The notes below the pieces were generated by a model. The model was not told the origin of the DNA and ran no database searches. It saw only the letters and a program-made list of their open reading frames with translations. From the NCBI RefSeq assembly GCF_018413465.1, contig NZ_JAHCDK010000012.1:1-64000 (forward strand): 64,000 nt of DNA. The letters are read 5' to 3'. Source of the DNA: Flavobacterium sp. CYK-55. Its GTDB lineage: Bacteria > Bacteroidota > Bacteroidia > Flavobacteriales > Flavobacteriaceae. Of the stretch, positions 53,070 through 61,211 are shown one piece after another (position 1 is the stretch's first letter; every line of letters starts with the position of its first letter). The position numbers and the translations under genes were made by a program.

Positions 53070-53097
53070 AAGCGCGCTCAAAAGGCGTGCTTTTTTT
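53070..53097 (+). terminator. Terminator of the cusAB unit
   Basis: AAGCGCG / CGTGCTT stem (one G-T pair) with a T run. Confidence 0.75.
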
Positions 53098-53101
53098 GTG
53101 T

Positions 53102-53146
53102 TGTGACTTTAGTTACTGACCGACTGCTCACGCGAAAATATCTTTG
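53102..53146 (+). promoter_or_regulatory. Crp/Fnr site and -7 box of the second RND operon
   Basis: TGTGAC-TTTA-GTTACT (53102-53117) with its centre 29.5 bp before the perfect box TATCTTTG (53139-53146). The first ATG lies 25 nt further on. Confidence 0.75.
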
Positions 53147-53171
53147 CCTTGTTATTTTTTAATTCATCTAT

Positions 53172-54482
53172 ATGAACCATTATACAAGGTTATTTTCTTT
53201 GGTGCTTATGAGCATCAGTTCAGCTTGGGCTCAAGACACTTTGCGCATTTCTAAAAATGAACTACAGCAAAAAGTCATCGAGCAAAATTGGCAACTCAAA
53301 ATAACAAACCAAGCAGTTGCATCGGCTCGTGCTGATTATCGTCAAACCAATGCGGTTTTTTTGCCATCGGTATCGGCTTCGTATACCGGAATTTCAACGA
53401 CAAATCCGCTGATGGCTTTTGGCTCAAAACTCAATCAAGAAATTTTAACCGCGGCTGACTTTAATCCGGCTTTGCTCAACGACCCGAAAAAAACCAAAAA
53501 CTTCGCTACGAAATTTGAAGTATTGCAACCACTCATCAATGCCGATGGATGGATCGCTCGCGGGGCCGCCAAAACCAAAATGCAAGCCTATCAATTACAA
53601 TCTGAGCGTACCGCCGAATATCTGAAACTTGAAGTGAACAAAGCTTATATGCAATTGCAATTGGCCTACAAAGCTTTAGCGGTAATCAAAAAAGCACAAG
53701 CTACGGCACAAGCCAATTTAAAACTCATCGAAAATTACTTCAAGCAAGGCATGGTGCAAAAAACCGATGTGTTGTTGGTTCAGGTGCGTGTGGGCGAAAT
53801 TCAGAATCAAGCGCAATACGCTTTGAGCAACGTGCAAAATGCTTCAGACTATTTGCATTTTTTACTCGGTGAAACCCAAGACAAAAAAGTGTATCAACCT
53901 ACAGAAAATTTGGTCTATGAGCCGCAAATGAATACGGTTTCAGGCACGATATCTGAACAGCGAAAAGACATTCAAGCCATGATGAAAACCTCAGAAGCCT
54001 ACCAAAAAATGTCGGTATCTGACCAAATGGGATATTTGCCTCGATTGAATGCTTTTGGCAGCTACGAATTATACGACACTGCATTTTTAGGAACCGCAGC
54101 CAAAGGCTATACGGTGGGCGCGCAACTTTCGTGGAATGTTTTTGACGGCTATAAAACCATTGGTAAAGCGCAAAAATCAAAGGCTGAATACCAAAAAGCC
54201 AACACCGAACTCGAACAATACAAAGCCCAAAGCCAATTGGAACTCAACAAAACACTGCGCCAATTAACCGACGCGCAAAACAAAGTCAACCTATCGCGTT
54301 TGGCACTCGAACAATCACAAGAAGCCTACAGAATCAGACAAAACCGATTTGCCCAAGGCTTAGAGAAAACCACAGATTTATTGGCCTCAGAAACCCAACA
54401 ACTGCAAAAAGAACTCGAGTTGGATCAAGCCGTATTTGAATATCAATTAACACAAACCTATCTTCAATTTTTAACAAACTAA
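53172..54482 (+). CDS. TolC-family outer-membrane efflux protein
   Basis: 436 aa. Signal peptide ending SSAWAQ. Two copies of the OEP repeat (about 25-225 and 240-436) with long amphipathic helices (RADYRQTNAVFLPSVSASY; QRDIQAMMKTSEAYQKMS-like) that form the periplasmic tunnel. Outer-membrane channel of the RND system encoded next; adaptor starts 2 nt after its stop. First gene of a Crp/Fnr-controlled operon. Confidence 0.9.
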   Translation: MNHYTRLFSLVLMSISSAWAQDTLRISKNELQQKVIEQNWQLKITNQAVASARADYRQTNAVFLPSVSASYTGISTTNPLMAFGSKLNQEILTAADFNPALLNDPKKTKNFATKFEVLQPLINADGWIARGAAKTKMQAYQLQSERTAEYLKLEVNKAYMQLQLAYKALAVIKKAQATAQANLKLIENYFKQGMVQKTDVLLVQVRVGEIQNQAQYALSNVQNASDYLHFLLGETQDKKVYQPTENLVYEPQMNTVSGTISEQRKDIQAMMKTSEAYQKMSVSDQMGYLPRLNAFGSYELYDTAFLGTAAKGYTVGAQLSWNVFDGYKTIGKAQKSKAEYQKANTELEQYKAQSQLELNKTLRQLTDAQNKVNLSRLALEQSQEAYRIRQNRFAQGLEKTTDLLASETQQLQKELELDQAVFEYQLTQTYLQFLTN

Positions 54483-54484
54483 TC

Positions 54485-55567
54485 ATGAAAAAAATCACCT
54501 CGATGATAACCCTTGCCACTTTGATTTTGTTGGTGGCTTGCTCAGGAAAAACCGAAAAAACTGCATCATCTGCTGCTGCGGTTTCTGTACAAACGGCCAT
54601 CGTTGGCCAAGATCAAAACGCTGCTGTGGTTTCGGTAAGCGGAAAAATTGAAGCCGCCAACAGTGCCAACATCAGCACACGCATGATGGGCTATGTAACG
54701 CAACTGGCAGTAAAAATGGGTCAAAAAGTGCAACAAGGACAATTGTTGGTCAGCATTAACAACACCGACATTCAAGCCAAAAAAGCCCAAACCGATGCCG
54801 GTATACTACAAGCAAAGGCCGCGTATAACAACGCCAAAAAAGACTATGACCGATTTAAAAATCTGTTTGAACAACAGAGTGCTACCCAAAAAGAACTCGA
54901 CGATATGACCGCGCGCCTATCCATTGCACAAGCAGCTTTAGAAGGCGCCCAACAAATGCGCAATGAAGTAATGGCACAATTGGCCTATGCCAACGTGAGA
55001 GCTCCGTTTTCGGGGGTGATTACCGGAACTTTTGTCAAAGAAGGCGATATGGCCAATCCGGGTATGCCGCTCGTGAGTTTGGAAGGCGGAACGCAATGGC
55101 AAGCGGTTGCAATGGTTCCGGAGAGTCAAATTTCTGGTATTAAGTCAGGAATGAAAGCCAGCATATTGGTCAAATCAATCGGGAAAACCTTAGCCGGAAC
55201 CGTCACCGAAGTAAGTGCCTCAGCACAAAACACCGGCGGGCAATATTTGGTTAAAGTAAGCTTAGAGCATCCGGACCCAAAAGTGCTTTCGGGTATGTTT
55301 GTGCGCGTTGACTTGGCTACCGGCAACCAAACGCCAAAACAAAACAACACCAACGGCATCAGTATATTGAGCCAAGCTTTGGTTCATTCGGGCCAATTGA
55401 GTGGTGTTTATGTAGTAAGCCCAGAACATAAAGCCTTGTTGCGCTGGCTGCGCTTAGGTAAAACCACAGGCAACCAAACCGAAGTTTTATCGGGTTTGAC
55501 CAGCGGTGAAACCTATGTGGTTTCGGCCAGTGGAAAGCTCTATAACGGGGTTTTGGTACAACCTTAA
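54485..55567 (+). CDS. RND periplasmic adaptor lipoprotein (MFP family)
   Basis: 360 aa. Lipobox LLVAC19. Lipoyl half-motifs (GKIEAANSANISTRMMGYV and ANVRAPFSGVITGTFVKEGD) flank a coiled-coil hairpin (about 95-165). The barrel domain follows. Bridges the TolC-like protein and the HAE1-type permease. 2 nt after the TolC gene, 132 nt before the permease; a GC-rich insertion separates them. Confidence 0.9.
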   Translation: MKKITSMITLATLILLVACSGKTEKTASSAAAVSVQTAIVGQDQNAAVVSVSGKIEAANSANISTRMMGYVTQLAVKMGQKVQQGQLLVSINNTDIQAKKAQTDAGILQAKAAYNNAKKDYDRFKNLFEQQSATQKELDDMTARLSIAQAALEGAQQMRNEVMAQLAYANVRAPFSGVITGTFVKEGDMANPGMPLVSLEGGTQWQAVAMVPESQISGIKSGMKASILVKSIGKTLAGTVTEVSASAQNTGGQYLVKVSLEHPDPKVLSGMFVRVDLATGNQTPKQNNTNGISILSQALVHSGQLSGVYVVSPEHKALLRWLRLGKTTGNQTEVLSGLTSGETYVVSASGKLYNGVLVQP

Positions 55568-55594
55568 TTTTTAATCACAACCATACTGATTCAT

Positions 55595-55682
55595 GGATAA
55601 CGGTTGCGTGAAGGATGGCAGCGAAAAGCCCGCAGAGTAACGAGGACTTGTAGCGTACAGCCTGACCCGTAGGGGCACGCCC
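55595..55682. repeat. GC-rich intergenic element between adaptor and permease genes
   Basis: 88 bp with G+C far above the surrounding sequence. AAAGCCCG (from 55625) and GGGGCACGCCC (about 55673-55682) can fold with other GC-rich parts. It resembles interspersed intergenic repeats of flavobacteria, but no second copy is in this window. It lies inside the operon and may affect mRNA processing. Confidence 0.5.
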
Positions 55683-55699
55683 AAAAAAAAGATATAATT

Positions 55700-58600
55700 A
55701 TGCAAGAAGGTATTTCAGGTAAAATAGCCCACTTTTTTATTCACTCAAAACTCACGGTTTTGCTCATGGTGGCGCTGATGATCATTGGGGTGTATAGTTC
55801 GTTTTTGATTCCGCGCGAAGAAGAGCCGCAGATTAACGTGCCTATGGCCGATGTGCTCATTGGTTATCCGGGCGCTGCCCCAAGTGAAGTAGAAAGCCGC
55901 GTGGTAAAACCGCTCGAGAAAGTGATTTCAAACATCAAAGGTGTTGAACACGTGCACAGTATGGCCATGAATGGTCAGGCGATGTTGGTGGTGCAGTTTT
56001 TTGTAGGACAAGATGTAGAGCGTTCGTATGTAAAACTATACGACGAACTCAGCAAACATCAAGATATGTTTCCGGCCGGGGTGATGAAACCCATGGTCAA
56101 AACCCGAACCATTGACGATGTGCCGATGCTCGGGATTACGCTTTGGAGCGAAAAATACGATGGGTACCAACTCAGACAATTGGCTGAAGAAGTAACCTCA
56201 GAGATTGAGAAAGTAAAAGATGTAGCCATTACCAAAGAAATTGGCGGACAAACTCGCGCGCTCAAGGTGGTTTTAGACAAAGACAAAATGGCCGAGAACG
56301 GTGTGGATGCACTGGGTATTCTGCAAATGATTCAGGCCAACAACACCCAAGCACAATCGGGTAGTTTTGTACACAACGATCGCGAGTATTTAATGACCAC
56401 AGGTTCGTTTTTGGAATCTGCCGAAGACGTTGAAAACTTGGTGGTGGGCGTGTATAAAAATAGACCGGTGTATTTAAAACAAGTGGCTCAAGTAGTAGAT
56501 GGTCCGGCCACTGCAAGCCAATATGTATCGTTTGGTTATGGCCAAGCGAATGCAAAATACGCACAGCACAAATCAGAATATCCGGCGGTAACTATATCGG
56601 TCGGTAAAGTCAAAGGTGCCGATGCGATGAAAATTTCTGAAAAAATCATACATCATTTAGACGCGCTCAAAAAGAATTTGATTCCGGCGGATGTGCATGT
56701 TGAAGTAACGCGCAACTACGGTGAAACAGCCTCTGACAAAGTAGGTGAACTGCTCATGCACTTGGGTATTGCCATTATAGCCGTCACGGTTTTGGTGATG
56801 CTGGCCATGGGCTGGCGCGGTGGTTTGGTGGTGTTTTTCTCAGTGCCGCTGACCTTTGCTTTGACTTTGTTTGCTTATTATTTGTTGGGTTACACCCTAA
56901 ACAGAATCACTCTTTTTGCCCTGGTATTTGTGGTGGGTATTGTGGTAGACGACAGTATTATTATTGCCGAAAACATGCACCGCCATTTTAAAATGAAGCG
57001 ACTGCCATTTGGCCAAGCGGCGATTTACGCCATCAATGAAGTTGGCAACCCAACCATTTTGGCCACCTTTACGGTAATTGCCGCTATTTTGCCGATGGCT
57101 TTTGTGTCGGGGATGATGGGGCCTTATATGAGTCCGATGCCCATTGGCGCTTCAATTGCCATGATGCTCTCACTGTTTGTGGCCTTGACTGTAACACCTT
57201 ATTTGGGCTATCATTTACTGCAAGAAAAAGACGAGCAAGAACACAAAGAACATGAGGGTTTAGAAACGAGTTTTATTTATAAAATATACCGCAAGCTCGA
57301 GCAACCTTTGCTGGATAATTCTAAAAAAAGACGATGGATGTTGGGCGCAACGGTGTTGTTGTTATTCGGCTCAATAGCCATGTTCTTCGGGAAACAAGTG
57401 GTGGTAAAAATGCTACCGTTTGACAACAAAAATGAGTTTCAAGTGGTGATTGATATGCCCGAAGGAACCACGCTCGAACGAACCGCAGCGGTCACCCAAG
57501 AAATTGCTCAGTATTTATCAGAACAGCCCGAAGTGGTCAACTATCAGAACTATGTGGGCACTTCGGCACCGATTACTTTTAACGGCTTGGTGCGGCATTA
57601 TGACTTGCGAGGCGGCAGCAATATGGCCGATATTCAGGTAAACTTATTGCACAAAGAAGACCGCAACTTGCAAAGTCACGACATAGCCAAACGCATCCGC
57701 GGAGCCATTCAAAAAATTGGGCATCGCTATGGCGCCAATGTAAAAGTGATTGAAGTTCCGCCGGGACCGCCGGTTTTATCGACTTTGGTGGCTGAAATTT
57801 ACGGCCCTGATTACAAACAACAAATTCAAGTGGCGCAGCAAGTCAAAGATATCTTGCACCAAACACCTGATATTGTTGATATTGATTGGATGACCGAAGA
57901 CGCACAAACCGAATATAAGTTTGAAGTTGACAAAGAAAAAGCCATGCTCAACGGCATTGCGCCCGCACAAGTGGTGGGTAATTTGACTTATTTGCTCAAA
58001 GAATATCCGGTGAGCGATTTGCACGATGCGCGCTCAAATGATCCGGTGGGAATTGTGCTTTCATTGCATGATGCCGATAAAACCTCATTGGATGACATCA
58101 AGAATCTTAAAATTAAAGGCGCACAAGGACAAATAGTTTCGGTGGGCGATTTGGTTCAGGTAAAAACCGATACACTCGCCAAAACCATATATCGCAAAGA
58201 CCAAAAACGCGTGGTCTATGTAACGGCTGACATGGCCGGAGCCTTAGAGAGCCCGGTGTATGCCATCTTGGGCATGAACGAAAAACTGCAAAAAATCAAA
58301 TTGCCCGCCGGATACAAAATCAATGAATTGTATATGGAACAACCCAACGACGAGACTGATTTTACCGTAAAATGGGATGGTGAATGGCAAATTACGCTAG
58401 AAGTTTTCCGCGATTTGGGCGCAGCCTTTTTGGTGGTCATCATCATTATTTATATGCTCATTGTGGGCTGGTTCCAGAATTTTAAAACCCCGATGGTCAT
58501 GATGATGGCAATTCCGCTTTCGCTTGTTGGCATTGTGCTCGGGCACTGGTTGCTGGGCGCGTTCTTTACGGCCACTTCGTTTATTGGCATGATTGCCTTG

Positions 58601-58894
58601 GCTGGTGTGATGGTGCGCAACTCGGTTTTGCTCATTGACTTTATTGAAATCAGGCTCAACGAAGGCATTCCGCTCAAGCAAGCCATCATTGAGGCCGGAG
58701 CGGTGCGTACTACTCCTATTCTACTCACCACCGGTGCCGTGGTTATTGGCGCATCGATTATTTTGTTTGACCCAATTTTTCAAGGATTGGCCATCTCGCT
58801 AGTAGCCGGCGCCATTGTATCAACTCTACTTACACTGATAGTTGTACCGCTGATTTATTACATCACCGAAAGAAAAAAATGGGAAAAATCATAA
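55700..58894 (+). CDS. RND efflux permease (HAE1/AcrB type)
   Basis: 1064 aa with twelve membrane helices and two large periplasmic loops. The TM4 relay is VVGIVVDDSIIIAENMHRH with the Asp pair of the drug-exporting HAE1 subfamily, unlike the metal type at 47557. GPPVL...EIYGPD and NSVLLIDFIEIRLNEG are further conserved blocks. Likely exports small toxic molecules produced or encountered under sulfide stress; the true substrate is unknown. A small ferredoxin-fold gene follows by 12 nt. Confidence 0.92.
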   Translation: MQEGISGKIAHFFIHSKLTVLLMVALMIIGVYSSFLIPREEEPQINVPMADVLIGYPGAAPSEVESRVVKPLEKVISNIKGVEHVHSMAMNGQAMLVVQFFVGQDVERSYVKLYDELSKHQDMFPAGVMKPMVKTRTIDDVPMLGITLWSEKYDGYQLRQLAEEVTSEIEKVKDVAITKEIGGQTRALKVVLDKDKMAENGVDALGILQMIQANNTQAQSGSFVHNDREYLMTTGSFLESAEDVENLVVGVYKNRPVYLKQVAQVVDGPATASQYVSFGYGQANAKYAQHKSEYPAVTISVGKVKGADAMKISEKIIHHLDALKKNLIPADVHVEVTRNYGETASDKVGELLMHLGIAIIAVTVLVMLAMGWRGGLVVFFSVPLTFALTLFAYYLLGYTLNRITLFALVFVVGIVVDDSIIIAENMHRHFKMKRLPFGQAAIYAINEVGNPTILATFTVIAAILPMAFVSGMMGPYMSPMPIGASIAMMLSLFVALTVTPYLGYHLLQEKDEQEHKEHEGLETSFIYKIYRKLEQPLLDNSKKRRWMLGATVLLLFGSIAMFFGKQVVVKMLPFDNKNEFQVVIDMPEGTTLERTAAVTQEIAQYLSEQPEVVNYQNYVGTSAPITFNGLVRHYDLRGGSNMADIQVNLLHKEDRNLQSHDIAKRIRGAIQKIGHRYGANVKVIEVPPGPPVLSTLVAEIYGPDYKQQIQVAQQVKDILHQTPDIVDIDWMTEDAQTEYKFEVDKEKAMLNGIAPAQVVGNLTYLLKEYPVSDLHDARSNDPVGIVLSLHDADKTSLDDIKNLKIKGAQGQIVSVGDLVQVKTDTLAKTIYRKDQKRVVYVTADMAGALESPVYAILGMNEKLQKIKLPAGYKINELYMEQPNDETDFTVKWDGEWQITLEVFRDLGAAFLVVIIIIYMLIVGWFQNFKTPMVMMMAIPLSLVGIVLGHWLLGAFFTATSFIGMIALAGVMVRNSVLLIDFIEIRLNEGIPLKQAIIEAGAVRTTPILLTTGAVVIGASIILFDPIFQGLAISLVAGAIVSTLLTLIVVPLIYYITERKKWEKS

Positions 58895-58906
58895 AACCTA
58901 AAAATC

Positions 58907-59224
58907 ATGAAACTACTCATCATAACGGCCTCTAAAGGCTTTGACAAAAACATCGTCCGCATGCTCAAAACAGCCGGCGTCAAACATTTCTCGTTTCAGG
59001 ATGTCAACGGTTATCAAGACAACGCTGACCAAAATTTGAACGACCATTGGTTTGCTACTGAAGCCACCGTGACAGAATCAGTACTGTATTACGCTTTTGT
59101 GTCTGAAGAAAACACCAACCAACTGCTGGCCGAAGTTGATCAATTCAACGCCGTGCAAAATGTACAATCGCATATACATGCAGCGGTGGTAGCCATTGAG
59201 AAAATGAACAACCTTAACCTTTAA
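58907..59224 (+). CDS. PII/CutA-like small protein of the RND operon
   Basis: 105 aa, predicted beta-alpha-beta pattern with MKLLIITASKGFDKNIVRML at the start and a terminal HAAVVAIEKM strand-helix. This looks like the ferredoxin-like trimer fold of PII or CutA proteins, several of which regulate or accompany transporters. Neither the PII T-loop nor CutA metal ligands can be assigned. Cytoplasmic; 12 nt behind the permease, so co-transcribed; may sense a ligand for the pump. Confidence 0.6.
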   Translation: MKLLIITASKGFDKNIVRMLKTAGVKHFSFQDVNGYQDNADQNLNDHWFATEATVTESVLYYAFVSEENTNQLLAEVDQFNAVQNVQSHIHAAVVAIEKMNNLNL

Positions 59225-59235
59225 AAACTTGAATT

Positions 59236-59430
59236 ATGATCAATAGAATTATTCGCGCTATAGCCGGAACTTTTATCTTGCTGAGCTTATTGCTCGCTGT
59301 TTATGTCAACATCAACTGGTTGTGGTTTACCGGATTTGTAGGTGTTAATTTACTGCAATCGGCCATCACAAAATGGTGTTTGATGGAAGACATTTTAAAA
59401 AAACTCGGCGTTCGAGATGAATTGAATTAA
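59236..59430 (+). CDS. DUF2892 inner-membrane protein
   Basis: 64 aa. Two helices (about 7-24, 28-42) with the family pattern RIIRAIAGTFILLSLLLA and a CLMEDILKKLG tail in place of the CP motif. Second DUF2892 gene in the window (first at 46227), 11 nt after the PII-like gene and 16 nt before another small membrane protein. Probably part of the same sulfur-related membrane set. Confidence 0.8.
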   Translation: MINRIIRAIAGTFILLSLLLAVYVNINWLWFTGFVGVNLLQSAITKWCLMEDILKKLGVRDELN

Positions 59431-59446
59431 CTTTACAAAAAATCAG

Positions 59447-59653
59447 ATGAAATCACTTTTGTTTAAAAATTGGCATTTAATGCGCTATTTCAGATTGGCC
59501 TTAGCGCTGATGCTGTTTGCACAAGCCTATGAAACCCAGCAATGGTTTTATCTTTTGTTCGGATTATTCTTTTTAATGCAAGCGCTGTTTAATTTAGGAT
59601 GCGGCGCGTCCGGCTGCGATGTGAACTACAAGAAAAAGAACCACCACTCATAA
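59447..59653 (+). CDS. Small membrane protein with C-terminal cysteines
   Basis: 68 aa, two hydrophobic segments (about 14-28 and 32-48), then NLGCGASGCDVNYKKKNHHS with two cysteines and a basic, His-rich tail. No family recognised. Last gene of the second RND operon. The cysteine pair next to the membrane could handle sulfane sulfur or metal; this is speculation from context. Confidence 0.6.
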   Translation: MKSLLFKNWHLMRYFRLALALMLFAQAYETQQWFYLLFGLFFLMQALFNLGCGASGCDVNYKKKNHHS

Positions 59654-59779
59654 ACAAAAATAACATGGCTCAGAGAAAGATGTATACTTTGACATATTGT
59701 TGGTGTACATCTTTCTTTTTTTTGCCATCTTTAAAAAAAGAGACAAAAAAATAAACATTACGCATAAAATTATCGCAAG

Positions 59780-59824
59780 TGTAACAAAAGTTACATTCTG
59801 TCAAAATGTACCCATATACTTTTA
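59780..59824 (+). promoter_or_regulatory. Crp/Fnr site and -7 box of the SQR gene
   Basis: Perfect palindrome TGTAAC-AAAA-GTTACA (59780-59795) with its centre 29.5 bp before TACTTTTA (59817-59824). Confidence 0.8.
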
Positions 59825-59842
59825 TCAAAAAAAGAAAGTATT

Positions 59843-61102
59843 ATGGCACATTATCAAATTCTTATTGTTGGGGGAGGAACTGCCGGAATTATGGTGGCTG
59901 CCCAATTGACCAAAAAACAAAAAGGTCTCAACATCGCAATTATTGAACCCTCAGAACAACATTATTACCAGCCTGCTTTTACTTTGGTGGGCGCGGGTTC
60001 ATTTGACTACAACAAAACCATTCGCAAAACTGCGGAGTTTATCCCTAAAGGTGTTACTTGGATCAAAGATTCGGTAGCGAGTTTGCAACCTGAAAACAAC
60101 CAATTGACCACGGCTAAGAATGAAGTTATCCTATATGATTACCTAGTGATTGCTGCCGGTTTGGTCAACAATCTCGACGGTATTGAAGGTCTTAGAGAAG
60201 GTTTAGAAAAAGGGGTAATTTGCAGCAATTATGTCGATCCGCGCAAAACCTGGGAATTACTCGAAAAATTTAAAGGTGGCAATGCGGTCTTTACCCAACC
60301 TACAACTCCAATTAAATGCGGTGGTGCTCCGCAAAAAACAGCTTATTTATCGGCACACTACTTTAAGAAAAAAGGCATTTCATCAAAAACCAATGTGATT
60401 TTTGCTACGCCGGGTTCGGTTATTTTTGGCGTAAAAATCGTAGCCGATACACTCATGCAAGTCATTGGCCGCTATAACATTCACTTAAAAACATTTTATG
60501 CACCGATAAAAATTGATGCCGAAAACAAAATTGTTCATTTCAAACATGTGGGCGCGAAAGAAAATATGTGTGTCATCAATGAGAACAACATTCTCAACGA
60601 ACAACACGACGGTAACGAAACTATTCAAATTCCGTTTGACTTTTTGCATTTAGCGCCGCCTCAAGAAGCACCTAAATTTTTAAAAGAATCTACCTTGGCC
60701 AACAGTGCCGGGTGGATGGATGTACACTTGAACAGTTTGCAAAGCGCTCAATATCAAAACGTTTTTGGTTTAGGCGACATTGCCGGATTGCCCACCGCCA
60801 AAACCGGAGCTGCGATTCGCAAACAAGTGCCGGTGGTAGTGGATAATTTATTCAAACTCATCAGAGGTGTTAAGGCCAATAACGAAGATTACACCGGCTA
60901 TTCGTCATGCCCGCTGGTCACCGGATACGGCGAAATGGTGTTGGCAGAATTCAACTATAAAAATGAGTTTACGCCTGATCCAAAACTCAAACAAATGCTC
61001 GTATTTAAAAGCTTTAAACCACATTGGCGACTTTGGATGCTCAAAAAATACATCCTACCTTATTTATACTGGAACAAAATGCTCAAGGGCGAAGAAGTTT
61101 AA
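59843..61102 (+). CDS. sqr: Sulfide:quinone oxidoreductase
   Basis: 419 aa FAD flavoprotein. GGGTAGIMVAAQL (about 10-22) binds FAD; ends with an amphipathic, Trp/Tyr-rich tail for membrane contact (about 385-419). Redox cysteines: C159 (IKCGGAPQKTAYL) and C356 (SSCPLVTGYGEM), with a third, C127, nearby, as in the SQOR type close to the mitochondrial enzyme. It oxidises sulfide to persulfide or polysulfide and reduces menaquinone. Alone on its transcript under a perfect Crp/Fnr site; products are presumably used by the MBL-rhodanese enzymes on either side. Confidence 0.88.
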   Translation: MAHYQILIVGGGTAGIMVAAQLTKKQKGLNIAIIEPSEQHYYQPAFTLVGAGSFDYNKTIRKTAEFIPKGVTWIKDSVASLQPENNQLTTAKNEVILYDYLVIAAGLVNNLDGIEGLREGLEKGVICSNYVDPRKTWELLEKFKGGNAVFTQPTTPIKCGGAPQKTAYLSAHYFKKKGISSKTNVIFATPGSVIFGVKIVADTLMQVIGRYNIHLKTFYAPIKIDAENKIVHFKHVGAKENMCVINENNILNEQHDGNETIQIPFDFLHLAPPQEAPKFLKESTLANSAGWMDVHLNSLQSAQYQNVFGLGDIAGLPTAKTGAAIRKQVPVVVDNLFKLIRGVKANNEDYTGYSSCPLVTGYGEMVLAEFNYKNEFTPDPKLKQMLVFKSFKPHWRLWMLKKYILPYLYWNKMLKGEEV

Positions 61103-61116
61103 TCTCATAATGTTAT

Positions 61117-61160
61117 AGCTGCCGAGTAGCTAAAAAGTTTCAATCGGCAGCTTGCTTATT
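61117..61160 (+). terminator. Terminator of the SQR gene
   Basis: AGCTGCCGA / TCGGCAGCT perfect 9-bp stem with an 18-nt loop, then TGCTTATTTT. Confidence 0.75.
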
Positions 61161-61165
61161 TTAAT

Positions 61166-61173
61166 TAACTTTG
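61166..61173 (+). promoter_or_regulatory. -7 box of the second MBL-rhodanese gene
   Basis: TAACTTTG, 38 nt before the ATG at 61212. Only a partial half-site (AAAAGTTTCA) is near the Crp position, and the spacing differs, so direct Crp control is doubtful. Confidence 0.5.
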
Positions 61174-61211
61174 AAGCTCATTTTTTTTTACTAAAAAAGA
61201 AACTATTTAAG

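Noticed and set aside
59697..59909. 70-aa ORF over the sqr promoter
   Set aside because: Overlaps the Crp site, the -7 box and the start of sqr in another frame; Lys/Ile-rich intergenic translation.
61129..61144. Fifth Crp/Fnr site before the second MBL-rhodanese gene
   Set aside because: Only one half-site is recognisable, and its spacing to the -7 box is not the 29.5 bp seen at the other four.
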